Assembly: GCA_019429205.1 (NCBI GenBank) | Contig: JAHYIT010000012.1 | Location: 1 to 64,000 of the forward strand | Direction of reading: 5' to 3' | Length of the DNA: 64,000 bases | Source: Mariniphaga sp. | GTDB taxonomy: Bacteria > Bacteroidota > Bacteroidia > Bacteroidales > Prolixibacteraceae | Shown: positions 18,201 to 25,952 of the stretch, one piece after another | Layout: every line of letters starts with the position of its first letter | Numbering within the stretch: the stretch's first letter is position 1 | Made by a program: the position numbers and the translations under genes | Notes under the pieces: model-generated | What the model was told of the DNA's origin: nothing | The model's input: only the letters and a program-made list of their open reading frames with translations | Databases searched by the model: none

Positions 18201-18357
18201 GCTGTTGATTTTCGGGCAAAACATATTTTGCTTCTGTAAACTCATAAATGTATTCATAACCTTCTTCCAGATTCAGTCTGATAACCTGCTCCTGCGAAAA
18301 GGAACTCAAAACCGAAAAAGCATAAAGCAGTGTAAAAAATACCGGAATCGTTTTCAT
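15244..18357 (-). CDS. LytS-type sensor histidine kinase with TlpA-like external region lacking catalytic cysteines
   Basis: 1037 residues from the ATG at 18357, which opens a signal peptide (ending SSFSQ). The external region of about 740 residues includes a beta domain near 285-390 (ISGKIENTKQ, FYAEPGNKIHF) and a thioredoxin-like fold near 640-760. There IWERERYFW occupies the place of the TWCGPC motif, and the cis-proline segment is also lost. One membrane helix (about 767-789) leads to a His_kinase domain with NPHFLFN (His near 820) and a HATPase domain (N box FAENAVIHG, G box EDNGIGRAA). A low-complexity stretch near 938-960 interrupts the ATPase domain. Residues 285-760 resemble the TlpA-type neighbour upstream. 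It is likely the partner of the LytTR regulator at 13824. Confidence 0.88.
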   Translation of the reverse strand: MKTIPVFFTLLYAFSVLSSFSQEQVIRLNLEEGYEYIYEFTEAKYVLPENQQRFDEYIKTKSLRIRSVNLQPENKKYLLVSVIENKAENPELNPPRFKDYRFPEFRDAFYENRYDSFWEEVLSWIDFYQYEFDQKTMELKLYNRAEVLEEIRSLLRRKGFDEKAVERHTSDFNTEGIPQITRHLQSVFIISEPEFEVEGIESSTFKENKTVTDSLFTYHLTKQKIEPGLHSRYFSYQAEKMYLIENTTTQIDSTKYGLWAYGEPHRLIYTENKTRLKSVKNIPENRIIISGKIENTKQKKVIVGYLREPFGKELYQETVFLDENNAFRLETELKHAGLVYVQFGQANRVEDIPLIAFYAEPGNKIHFETKGETFPWEVKFSGDNRQASQLIYDFWKEFGLFYQNFNFNSLYLDGRKIKYSGFHSALTKSESFFEKYKSGLPAPVYDFVTTELRSFLLTGAIHYLTMQQRLNLPLGRPYFPEYEEVDFEALENRVNNFYLHRNYNDYGIHSRQLAADLLNYHFQKVNQIGNFISSGRLSAPVRSDMRYFGDLPQRVELTKTVLTGHALYSQLAETLLQEKMNTLDYSSQDQRIIQNQITGYLDLMLRLVNNKEFAGAIEKLMENHLKWQNEDYVPETQFLNQESNPVYFSDFFGEKPTVFYITEIWERERYFWDDLAKENSEINFVLVMEGSNFPDWQSYVERANPVAHQLFLVNHNQSLRNIFKKDRYHFIAYDKAGKRIGFGENPIDAMNLAKHSLMVKKKELNRSQLIMIIAALGVVLVAFFIGVLIWKWRVRKRIRKEEQQRRLRELELTAIRSQMNPHFLFNCLNSVQNLVQQNKGREAHLYLADFAGLIRKVLQNSEKEEVSLAEELEMVQQYLNLEKLRFDFNFQITTGEGIDPHNTPVPSMLLQPFAENAVIHGLQHKEGERKLKIEVLKESKQYSVNSEQFLVNGKQLTVNSEKREKERIVICIEDNGIGRAAAQKLATSKNGKGSKLMQERLQILQEKQGEKYRLQITDLTENGATGTRVEIWVPEEK
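15476..15544. repeat. short-motif repeat inside the histidine kinase gene
   Basis: About eight near-copies of the octamer-like ACTGTTTAC / ACTGTTCAC lie in tandem. In the kinase frame they encode a Ser/Asn/Gln/Val-rich stretch between the N box and the G box of the ATPase domain, where most relatives have only a loop. The length keeps the reading frame. Confidence 0.7.
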
Positions 18358-18434
18358 TGTTGTTAAAATTGTTTTTTTCAAATTTGACAAGTATAAAGCC
18401 TCTAAAACAAGATGCATTAATTAACCAGCACAAT

Positions 18435-20750
18435 TCATTTACTAACTTGTTCCAGTAAAACCTTTTTCAGTTCATCATTATTAAAATGAGGCAGATGCGC
18501 GTTTGCAACCCGCCCGTTTTTATCAACCAGCGCATAATGCGGAATACCATAAATATTGAATTTGGCAGCCAAGTGGTTCCATTCATCAGAGGTTACTTTG
18601 TAATGTTCGCCCATGATGCCGGGTTTCGCTATGGCATAATCCTTTTCCGGCGAGGTTGGGTTGGTGATATAAACAAATACAATATTTTCATTTTTCAGTT
18701 CTTCCTTTAATGGTTTTACCTGTTCAATCCCGGATTTGCATGGCCCGCACCAGGTTGCCCAGAAATCTACATAAACAACCTTCCCTTTGTAGTTTTTAAT
18801 GATGTTGTGAAAAATTTTATCGCCTTCGGTCTTTAACATAGTTTCGCCACCCGCACTGAGTACCTCGGTTTCCGCCTTCTTTTTATAATACTCCGAAATC
18901 ACGTACTCCTTTAATTCCGGATGACTAATCTTGCTTTTTATGGCATTGAATTCATTTACATCCGGCTTTTCTGCGTTTTTTAACGCTGCCAGATAATTTT
19001 GTGCCAGCGGATATTCCAATCCCAGACCGCTGCTGATGCCAAAAACTTCATTTACATTTTTTGCCTGGTTTGCGGCGTAATAGTCATCCATGTATTTTTG
19101 GATCGTTTCGTTGTGTTTTTTCCTGAATTCGTTCCAGGGTTCCCTGTACATCCGGGCAAAATTTCTTGCTTCGTTTTCATTGGAATTTTCCACAAAATTC
19201 AGCCGGATAAACTCAAACATTTCGGTTTCCTCAGCAGAAAGAGTCAGGCCTTTTTTTACAAGATTATCTTTTACTCCCATCATTTGATGATAATACGCTA
19301 AATTACCAAGCTCGAAATCGGTTAACCTGATTGCGTTTAACAATTGACCATACCTGTTGCATAACAAAGCTGTTTCATGGTTAATCGGTGCGTTTTTTAA
19401 AAACGCTTTAAGTTCGGTTGGATTAACTTTTTCTTCTGTAAATGCAATTTGTTCTTCCTGTTTTAAATTCCTGTTCATATAATAATTGCCCATTCTTCTA
19501 TTCTGGTTAAAACGCAATAATGCATCGGCAAACTGAAATTTGATATTCATTTCGCCAACAACCCGGGCTTTTTCAGAAAGATTTTGTAAAGCTGCGAGTT
19601 CATCGTCTGCTTTTTCTTTTTTGGATTGAATAAAACCGGCATATTCACTGAAACTCATTTTTGCAACAGCTTCATAAAATGCCGGGGAAAATGTTTCCAG
19701 TGCCGGAAGTTTTTCCCAGTCATAATTCAATACTGCGCTTTCGCCCATAAAAAGAGAGCGTTGCCCGGGAATTCCGGAATTTGCAAGATGAAACAGGTTT
19801 TTACCGGGCTCTAAAAACAGATGGACAGTAAGTTTGGGCAAACCCACCTGAACGATTTGAGGAAGGTCGAGCGGAAAAGTAACGGAAAAAAATCCATCTT
19901 CGCGGATGGAAATGACATATTTCTCTGTTTCGCGGGAAATCGCGTTCATGACGCTAACGATGCCAGTGTTTGTTCCCAAACGTTTTGTAAAATTCCTGAA
20001 ATAACCACTGTAGGTTACCTCGCCGGGATTGATAACCGGAGTTGAAAATTCTTCAGTATCCCTGATTTTTATTTCCGTAAATTCTGCAGAAAAAGCTTTT
20101 AATGCTTCAGTATTTTCACCCACCTGACAGCCATTTGGGGCTGTTTTTGCAAAAAGAACTTTTTCCTTTTCATTTGCTTTCAGCGTGATTTTCCAAAGTT
20201 GCTCCTGCTCTTTAACCGAAACATATTCCCATACCTGTTCATCTGCAATGGCCTTTTTTTCAAAAAAACTGTATGCCCATTTTCCGGTTTCGGTTGAAAA
20301 CCAGTTGCCTGCAAATTCTTCGGGAAGTACCGATGAATAGGGCGGTTTATTGATAACAATATCGTAAATCATCCAGGGTTGTGCAGTAGGTTCACCGAAA
20401 TCTATCTTTTCGGTTTTTGGATCGATTGGCGGAAAATAAAGGGTGTACGACAAATCACCTTCGGGCATGGTAATCCAACCGTTCACCGGTTCAGGTGCGT
20501 CTTTTCGTATCATAAACAACGAATCAGGCTGGCCAACAACCTGTATATAACTTTTTTTGGCAATTCCAAAAGTTCTGCCCGGCTCCAGGTTTAGTTTGAA
20601 TGTGAGGGCAGTTTCGGTATCGGTTAACACTATTTTGGTGATAAAAACAGCATCAGTACCAATCCCGAATTCAGGATTTTCAATGATTTTTTGGGCATTC
20701 GCAACAATAGCCATAAACGACAGAAAAGAAAGAAACATTAGCTTTTTCAT
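18435..20750 (-). CDS. secreted TlpA-family thiol-disulfide oxidoreductase
   Basis: 771 residues with a signal peptide (about 1-19, ending VANAQ). A large N-terminal part includes a DUF4369-like beta region (about 235-345, LFLEPGKNLFHL) and a helical middle. The C-terminal thioredoxin domain (about 650-771) has YVDFWATWCGPCKSG with the active CGPC and the cis-proline in YGIPHYALVD. It probably reduces or shuffles disulfides in the periplasm. First gene of the operon with the kinase 77 bp downstream, whose external region is a relative of this protein without the cysteines. A pair of direct repeats fitting LytTR binding lies 62-97 bp upstream. Confidence 0.87.
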   Translation of the reverse strand: MKKLMFLSFLSFMAIVANAQKIIENPEFGIGTDAVFITKIVLTDTETALTFKLNLEPGRTFGIAKKSYIQVVGQPDSLFMIRKDAPEPVNGWITMPEGDLSYTLYFPPIDPKTEKIDFGEPTAQPWMIYDIVINKPPYSSVLPEEFAGNWFSTETGKWAYSFFEKKAIADEQVWEYVSVKEQEQLWKITLKANEKEKVLFAKTAPNGCQVGENTEALKAFSAEFTEIKIRDTEEFSTPVINPGEVTYSGYFRNFTKRLGTNTGIVSVMNAISRETEKYVISIREDGFFSVTFPLDLPQIVQVGLPKLTVHLFLEPGKNLFHLANSGIPGQRSLFMGESAVLNYDWEKLPALETFSPAFYEAVAKMSFSEYAGFIQSKKEKADDELAALQNLSEKARVVGEMNIKFQFADALLRFNQNRRMGNYYMNRNLKQEEQIAFTEEKVNPTELKAFLKNAPINHETALLCNRYGQLLNAIRLTDFELGNLAYYHQMMGVKDNLVKKGLTLSAEETEMFEFIRLNFVENSNENEARNFARMYREPWNEFRKKHNETIQKYMDDYYAANQAKNVNEVFGISSGLGLEYPLAQNYLAALKNAEKPDVNEFNAIKSKISHPELKEYVISEYYKKKAETEVLSAGGETMLKTEGDKIFHNIIKNYKGKVVYVDFWATWCGPCKSGIEQVKPLKEELKNENIVFVYITNPTSPEKDYAIAKPGIMGEHYKVTSDEWNHLAAKFNIYGIPHYALVDKNGRVANAHLPHFNNDELKKVLLEQVSK

Positions 20751-20811
20751 GGTTTTTGTTTTTATTTTATTTGTTGAAATTAAGGTTTAAAAACGAAATA
20801 AAAAAGAACCA

Positions 20812-20847
20812 TTTATTAAACGGCGGGTTTGGTTTATTAAACGGTGG
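20812..20847 (-). promoter_or_regulatory. candidate LytTR operator before the thioredoxin/kinase operon
   Basis: Two direct repeats, 20812-20826 and 20833-20847, identical at 14 of 15 positions and offset by exactly 21 bp. On the minus strand their cores read GCCGTTTAA and ACCGTTTAA, matching the published LytTR consensus [TA][AC][CA]GTTN[AG][TG] at 7 and 8 of 9, with the 12-bp spacer typical of AgrA/AlgR-type sites. They lie 62-97 bp upstream of the first gene of the operon that encodes a LytTR regulator. Confidence 0.6.
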
Positions 20848-20855
20848 ATTAAGGA

Positions 20856-20896
20856 AATATCCAATGCAAAATACTCAATATTGAATATTGGATATT
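20856..20896. repeat. AT-rich palindrome in the divergent intergenic region
   Basis: Arms AATATCCAAT (20856-20865) and ATTGGATATT (20887-20896) are perfect reverse complements around a central TCAATATTGA palindrome (20875-20884). It lies next to the LytTR-type repeats between divergent genes. It may be an operator or a dispersed palindromic repeat. Confidence 0.5.
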
Positions 20897-20973
20897 CTGT
20901 AATCTTTTTTCAAAAGAATAAAATCTGCATCGCTATTTATAAGGTTGATCTTCCTAAATTCCCGCAAAAACCG

Positions 20974-20981
20974 TAAGTTTG
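20974..20981 (+). promoter_or_regulatory. -7 box for the GH95 gene
   Basis: TAAGTTTG, an exact TAnnTTTG match 17 bp before the ATG at 20998. No good -33 is seen at the usual distance. Confidence 0.5.
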
Positions 20982-20997
20982 AAACCAAAGAATTTAA

Positions 20998-23397
20998 ATG
21001 AACAAAAACATGAAAAACCGGCATTTCATTCTTCTTGCAATTTTACCTGTGCTTTTTTCAGCCTGCCACCGAATTACTGAACCTGGAAAAGTCAATCCTT
21101 CTTTGACACTTTGGTACGACAAACCCGCCACCGAATGGACAGAAGCGCTGCCATTGGGTAACGGACGAATCGGCGCCATTGTTTACGGTGAAACGGAAAA
21201 CGAAACCATTCAGTTTAACGAGGAAACACTTTGGAGCGGCCAGCCGCACGATTATGCCAACAAAGGTGCGCACAACTACCTGGAGGAACTGCGGCAATTG
21301 CTTTGGGAGGGGAAACAAAACGAAGCGCACGAACTGGGGAACCAACATTTCATGTCGCAGCCGTTTGGACAACTGAGTTACCTGCCCTTCGGAAACATAG
21401 AGCTGAATTTCCCCGGCCATAAAGAAGTTACCTCGTACAGGCGGCAACTCAATTTGGAAAATGCTGTTTCGTCGGTTTTTTATGAAGTTGACGGGATGAA
21501 GTTCAAACGTGAAGTTTTTGCCTCTGCGCCGGATCAGGCAATCGTTATCCAGCTTGAAACTTCTGAAAACGGGGCGCTTAATTTTACAGTCGGCCTGAAT
21601 TCACCCCATTCAGAATACGAAGTTTCAGTGGACGGAAACCAAGTCATTTTGAAAGGAAACGCAAACAACTATCATCAGGAACTGGGCCGTGACGGCAACC
21701 CATACCCCGAAAGTAAACTAACCTTTGAAGCCCGGCTGCGCATAGAGCACGATGGCGGCGGACTGGTTCAGTATGACGATTCCATTGCGGTGGTGAAAGC
21801 CCGAAAGGCAACCCTCTATCTGGTGGCAGCTACAAGTTTTGTAAACTATGACGACATCAGCGGAAATCCGGAAGAACGCTGCATTGAATCCCTGGCTAAC
21901 CTGGAAGGGAAACCTTATCAAACCCTGAAAGAAAAACATATTGAAGATTACCGGAAATTATTTAACCGGGTTTCCCTCAATTTGGGGAGCTCGGAAATTT
22001 CGGAACGACCAACCGACCAGCGTCTGACAACGTTTTACGAAGATGAAGACCCCAGTCTGGTATCCCTGCTGTTTCAATACGGAAGGTACCTGCTCATTTC
22101 CTCATCGAGGCCGGGAACGCAGCCTGCCAACCTGCAGGGCATCTGGAACGACCGGATGGCGCCGCCATGGGACAGCAAATATACCATCAACATCAACACC
22201 GAAATGAATTACTGGCCGGCGGAAATGACCAACCTTTCGGAATGTGCGGAACCGCTTTTTTCGATGGTGGAAGACCTCTCGCAAACCGGGCAAAATGTGG
22301 CCAGGCAACACTACAACCTGGAAGGCTGGGTGACCCACCACAACACCGATTTGTGGCGGGGTGCTGCACCAATCAACCATGCCAACCATGGTATCTGGCC
22401 CACAGGTGGCGCCTGGCTGAGCCAGCATTTGTGGTGGCATTTCCAGTACACCGGCGACAAAGGATTTCTGAAAAACCGTGCCTACCCCGCGCTAAAAGAA
22501 GCCTCCCGGTTTTTTGCCGGCTACCTGGTTCCCTGGCCCGAAAATCCCGAATGGCTGGTAAGCGGACCAAGCAATAGTCCCGAGTTGGGAGGACTGGTGA
22601 TGGGGCCAACCATGGATCATCAGATTATCCGAAACCTTTTTGCAAACACCATTGAAGCGGCTGAAATACTGGGCGAAGACGATGATTTTATTGAAATGCT
22701 GAAAAGCAAGCGCAAAAAAATTGCTCCCAACCAAATTGGCAAACACGGCCAATTGCAGGAGTGGCTGGAGGATGTGGACGATCCGAACGAAAAACACCGG
22801 CATGTTTCGCACTTGTGGGGACTGCATCCCGGCAATGAAATTCATCCCATTACCACGTCCGAACTGGCCGAAGCCTGCAAAGTCACACTTTTGCACCGCG
22901 GCGACGGTGGCACCGGTTGGTCGAGGGCCTGGAAAATCAACTTCTGGGCACGCCTTCTCGATGGCGACCACGCGTTCCTGCTGCTGAAAAACCTGATGGT
23001 TCCATCCAAAAGCCAGAAGACCAATTACCAGGACAGAGGCGGGCTGTATTTCAACCTGTTCGATTCCCACCCTCCCTTCCAAATCGATGGAAACTTCGGG
23101 GCAACTTCGGGTATTGTGGAAATGTTGCTGCAGTCGCACCTGCGCAATGAAAACGGTGATTTTTACCAGGATTTGCTTCCGGCGCTGCCTTCCAAACTTC
23201 CAAACGGAAAAATTTCGGGACTGAAAAGCCGCGGAGGATTTGAGTTGGATATTACCTGGGAAAAAGAAAAACTGGTTGCCGTAAAGGTTAAATCGTTTCT
23301 CGGAAATAAGCTCATTCTAAGGTGTCAGGGGAAAACCATTTACAGAGAAACCACGGCCGGAGAGACATTATTGCTTGGCCCCGGAGATTTTTCGTAA
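20998..23397 (+). CDS. GH95 family glycoside hydrolase lipoprotein (alpha-L-fucosidase/galactosidase type)
   Basis: 799 residues. A lipoprotein signal with lipobox LFSAC (Cys near 22) predicts surface or periplasmic anchoring. The N-terminal GH95 beta domain opens LTLWYDKPATEWTEALPLGNG and includes NEETLWSG. The alpha/alpha barrel shows NIQGIWN-like NLQGIWNDRMAPPWDSKY (near 380), GPSNSPELGG (near 523), GWSRAWKINFWARL (near 640) and QIDGNFGATSG (near 697). GH95 enzymes remove alpha-1,2-linked L-fucose or L-galactose. No SusC/SusD pair is nearby, so it is not part of a visible polysaccharide utilisation locus. An in-frame ATG at 21010 is an alternative start. Confidence 0.9.
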   Translation: MNKNMKNRHFILLAILPVLFSACHRITEPGKVNPSLTLWYDKPATEWTEALPLGNGRIGAIVYGETENETIQFNEETLWSGQPHDYANKGAHNYLEELRQLLWEGKQNEAHELGNQHFMSQPFGQLSYLPFGNIELNFPGHKEVTSYRRQLNLENAVSSVFYEVDGMKFKREVFASAPDQAIVIQLETSENGALNFTVGLNSPHSEYEVSVDGNQVILKGNANNYHQELGRDGNPYPESKLTFEARLRIEHDGGGLVQYDDSIAVVKARKATLYLVAATSFVNYDDISGNPEERCIESLANLEGKPYQTLKEKHIEDYRKLFNRVSLNLGSSEISERPTDQRLTTFYEDEDPSLVSLLFQYGRYLLISSSRPGTQPANLQGIWNDRMAPPWDSKYTININTEMNYWPAEMTNLSECAEPLFSMVEDLSQTGQNVARQHYNLEGWVTHHNTDLWRGAAPINHANHGIWPTGGAWLSQHLWWHFQYTGDKGFLKNRAYPALKEASRFFAGYLVPWPENPEWLVSGPSNSPELGGLVMGPTMDHQIIRNLFANTIEAAEILGEDDDFIEMLKSKRKKIAPNQIGKHGQLQEWLEDVDDPNEKHRHVSHLWGLHPGNEIHPITTSELAEACKVTLLHRGDGGTGWSRAWKINFWARLLDGDHAFLLLKNLMVPSKSQKTNYQDRGGLYFNLFDSHPPFQIDGNFGATSGIVEMLLQSHLRNENGDFYQDLLPALPSKLPNGKISGLKSRGGFELDITWEKEKLVAVKVKSFLGNKLILRCQGKTIYRETTAGETLLLGPGDFS

Positions 23398-23426
23398 ATG
23401 ATGGAAGTCAAAACCTGAAATTTTCC

Positions 23427-23434
23427 TACCTTTA
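23427..23434 (+). promoter_or_regulatory. possible -7 box for the 107-aa gene
   Basis: TACCTTTA matches TAnnTTTG at 7 of 8 positions, 27 bp before the ATG at 23461. Confidence 0.3.
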
Positions 23435-23460
23435 TTTTCTAAAACCGGGAACAAAAAGTT

Positions 23461-23784
23461 ATGGGTAATTCTTTATCAAAAAAAGACCAGGAAAAACTTT
23501 TCGATGAGCTAATTGAGGTCAAACTATTGTACAAAACAAAAGAAAAAGTCTGGAAACAAACTGCCGGGGAACATCCTGAGTTCAACAAAATGAAAGAAGA
23601 CCTTTCAGTGTTGAAAAACCGGATAAAAAATATTGAAAAAAACATTTCAAATTTCGGCGACAGTTTTTTCGATGTATATGACAAAGAGTTGATTAAACCG
23701 CTTAGCGAAAAAGATATTTTCATTTTAAGAGAAGAAATAAAGGAGGTAAGGAACACGCTGGAAACTTTGGGGAAAAACGAATAA
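23461..23784 (+). CDS. small coiled-coil protein of unknown function
   Basis: 107 residues, highly charged and almost entirely helical, with Lys/Glu heptad patterns over residues 5-65 and 75-105. There is no signal peptide, so cytoplasmic. No family is recognised. It is supported by a purine-rich stretch ahead of the ATG and a near-consensus -7 box. Confidence 0.55.
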   Translation: MGNSLSKKDQEKLFDELIEVKLLYKTKEKVWKQTAGEHPEFNKMKEDLSVLKNRIKNIEKNISNFGDSFFDVYDKELIKPLSEKDIFILREEIKEVRNTLETLGKNE

Positions 23785-23839
23785 TCTGATTCAATAGGAA
23801 TCAACACTCCAACGCCGTTTTCAGCAAAAAAACAGTCCA

Positions 23840-24250
23840 ATGAATTCCAATACACAAATTGTGTTTTTAATAGCGATGGTGTGTGTTTTTACAGGTTGCC
23901 GAACAGAACCTGTGGAAAAACCAATCCCCGATTCCGAATATCCTTCTACCTACCGGAAAATTTTAACTCAGCAGAATTGGGAAATAAAAAATGCAGCATT
24001 TCAACAAATAAACGTCCACGAAAACCTTTTTCTGAACCAGCAGGGATTTTTGGAAGGCCAGGTTTCTTATGAAACCGATTCACTCACCCTGGAAACGGTG
24101 GTTCAAAAAGTGCAGGAACTGATAAGCCGTTATTCTGTTTACATGGGAATTCCTTCCGGACAAACATTTGATCTTGAAAATATGAACTTTTTTACATCTA
24201 CATTGATACCCAATCCGGAGAAATTATCCGGAAATACCGCAAATGGGTGA
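23840..24250 (+). CDS. small lipoprotein of unknown function
   Basis: 136 residues. The N-terminal hydrophobic stretch ends in lipobox VFTGC (Cys near 20). The rest has no motif I recognise. It is 55 bp after the coiled-coil gene. It is followed by the large palindrome and the RAYT-like gene, so the locus may be a region of insertion. Confidence 0.5.
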   Translation: MNSNTQIVFLIAMVCVFTGCRTEPVEKPIPDSEYPSTYRKILTQQNWEIKNAAFQQINVHENLFLNQQGFLEGQVSYETDSLTLETVVQKVQELISRYSVYMGIPSGQTFDLENMNFFTSTLIPNPEKLSGNTANG

Positions 24251-24321
24251 TGATGTAGTTACGCCAGAAAATCTATTTTTATCAAATTGAAGTAAAAAAT
24301 GTGTAAGAATAAGAAGTTCTG

Positions 24322-24491
24322 AATAAGGTAATAAGGTAGTTTTTATTTATGACGGTTTTCTACTAAGCTTTTTGTTTAAAAAAATAAGGTTAATTTATTT
24401 TGCGACTTGCTTTAATGAAAAAACCTTATTTTTATTCTCCTAAAGCTTAGTAGCAAGAGACAAACGAAAAACAAAACCTTATTACCTTATT
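24322..24491. repeat. 170-bp nested palindrome upstream of the RAYT-like gene
   Basis: Three nested perfect inverted pairs: AATAAGGTAATAAGGT (24322-24337) with 24476-24491 (16 bp); CTACTAAGCTT (24360-24370) with 24443-24453; and AAAATAAGGTT (24381-24391) with 24422-24432. The segments between are largely complementary, so the whole region can fold into one long hairpin with a 30-nt loop. Its right edge is 5 bp before the transposase ATG. Confidence 0.8.
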
Positions 24492-24495
24492 TTAC

Positions 24496-24942
24496 ATGAA
24501 AATTAAATACAACAATCTTTACACACATTTCATTTTTACAACCTACCAAAGGCTGTCACTAATTCCGGAAAAAAACAGAATACGAATTGAAAAATACATA
24601 ACGGGCATTGTGAATAACAATTCCTGTAAATTATATGCTATCTATGCAAACCCCGACCACCTGCATTTTTTGGCATCACGGTCCCCTGATATTTCGGAAG
24701 AAAGACTGGCAACAATTATTGAAGAAAGTTCGGAAAACTTTATAAATGAAAACAAACTTGGCAACGGTAATTTTGCCTGGCAGAAATCAGCATCTGCTTT
24801 TTCCGTTTCAAAATCTGATATTGACAGAACATGCAAGTACATTCTGAATCAAAAAGAGCACCACAAAAATGTTAGTTTTTCTGAAGAGTTGGAAATTTTC
24901 ATCAAACATTACCAGGAAACAATTAGAAAAAATTTGGATTAG
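24496..24942 (+). CDS. IS200/IS605-like Y1 transposase, REP-associated (RAYT) type
   Basis: 148 residues, the short form of the Y1_Tnp family. Seen: HFIFTTYQRLSLI at the start, the HUH motif as NPDHLHFLAS (near 52-60), and ILNQKEHHKNVSF with the catalytic tyrosine just before it (near 115) after FAWQKSASAFSVS. The ending NQKEHH is typical of REP-associated tyrosine transposases. These single-strand nucleases act on hairpins, and a large palindrome lies directly upstream. No accessory TnpB is present. It faces the glycosyltransferase gene convergently with 8 bp between. Confidence 0.85.
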   Translation: MKIKYNNLYTHFIFTTYQRLSLIPEKNRIRIEKYITGIVNNNSCKLYAIYANPDHLHFLASRSPDISEERLATIIEESSENFINENKLGNGNFAWQKSASAFSVSKSDIDRTCKYILNQKEHHKNVSFSEELEIFIKHYQETIRKNLD

Positions 24943-24950
24943 TATCTTTT

Positions 24951-25952
24951 TTACGCCAGAAAAATAAAATCTTTCCCTTCGGAATAATGCCGTTCCAGTA
25001 AACTTTTTCGAATCAGTTCCCGGGCGCCGTATTTCATCACCATGGGCACAATAAACATATCTTTCGGCGCGGGAATCTCCGTAAAATGCAACGTGGTTTT
25101 CTTTGTGGTTTTCCCTTTTACAATATCGATGAAACCCTGAATTTTCAATCCTTCCTTTTCCAGCAAATTTGCCCGCTGCCGGGTTTTTCGTCCGGCGCCC
25201 CACACCCATATTTCGGGATGAAACGGGTTGTTTTGCTCCGACCATTTTCTGAAATAGGTTGCTTTTACCCTGAAAAATGCCTCGGTTGCATAGCGCTCAT
25301 CTGTGCGTGTAAGCCGGGTCGAATAATCGTGCCACTCCAGAAGTGGCTCCTGAAGTTTGGTCATTTTTACTCCGGCATCCAGGTAGCGCAGTTGCATTTC
25401 GTAATCTTCGGGGAAATCACCCTGCCGGCAACCGCCCAGCTTTTCGAATAATTCACGTCTGAACATTATGGTCGGGTTCACCACCGGAATTTCCATAAAC
25501 CGATACATTTCAATTTCTTCGGAAGAATGAAACGAATTCGCCCACCGGACAAATCTTTCAAAACCGCCTGTTCCGTTGCTGTGAGAAACATATTTTACAA
25601 ACGAACCCACCAGGCCTGTTTCGGGGTTTTTTTCCAAATACCGAACCTGCTTTTCGAGTCGCTCCGGATAAGAAATATCGTCTGCATCCATTCGGGCAAT
25701 AAAACGACCACGGGAATTTTCAAGCCCACAATTCATGGCATGGTCCACTCCCTGTTTCGGTTCATCCAGCAGCCGGATTCGCGAATCTTTTCTCGCGAAT
25801 TCCTGTGCGATTGAAAAACTTTTATCGGTAGAATTGTTGTTAACCAGCAAAATTTCGAAGGAGGTAAAAGTTTGGTGCAGCATACTTTCCACAGCATCCG
25901 CCAAGGTATTTTCAGCATTAAAAAAAGGTAGAATAACTGAAACTTCAGGCAT
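24951..25952 (-). CDS. glycosyltransferase family 2 with C-terminal Rossmann-like domain
   Basis: 333 residues. The GT-A domain (1-220) opens VSVILPFFNAENTLADAV and has the metal/donor site in RMDADDISYPERL (near 86-98). The C-terminal 90 residues contain WVWGAGRKTRQ (near 250), a nucleotide-binding-like turn, and LIRKSLLERHYSEGKDF. No membrane helix is seen. The acceptor is unknown. Its start overlaps the gldA stop by 8 bp, so the two are translated from one message. Confidence 0.85.
   Translation of the reverse strand: MPEVSVILPFFNAENTLADAVESMLHQTFTSFEILLVNNNSTDKSFSIAQEFARKDSRIRLLDEPKQGVDHAMNCGLENSRGRFIARMDADDISYPERLEKQVRYLEKNPETGLVGSFVKYVSHSNGTGGFERFVRWANSFHSSEEIEMYRFMEIPVVNPTIMFRRELFEKLGGCRQGDFPEDYEMQLRYLDAGVKMTKLQEPLLEWHDYSTRLTRTDERYATEAFFRVKATYFRKWSEQNNPFHPEIWVWGAGRKTRQRANLLEKEGLKIQGFIDIVKGKTTKKTTLHFTEIPAPKDMFIVPMVMKYGARELIRKSLLERHYSEGKDFIFLA

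Noticed and set aside
20998-23397. Polysaccharide utilisation locus around the GH95 gene
   Set aside because: No SusC, SusD, sulfatase, ECF or hybrid regulator gene is in the flanks.
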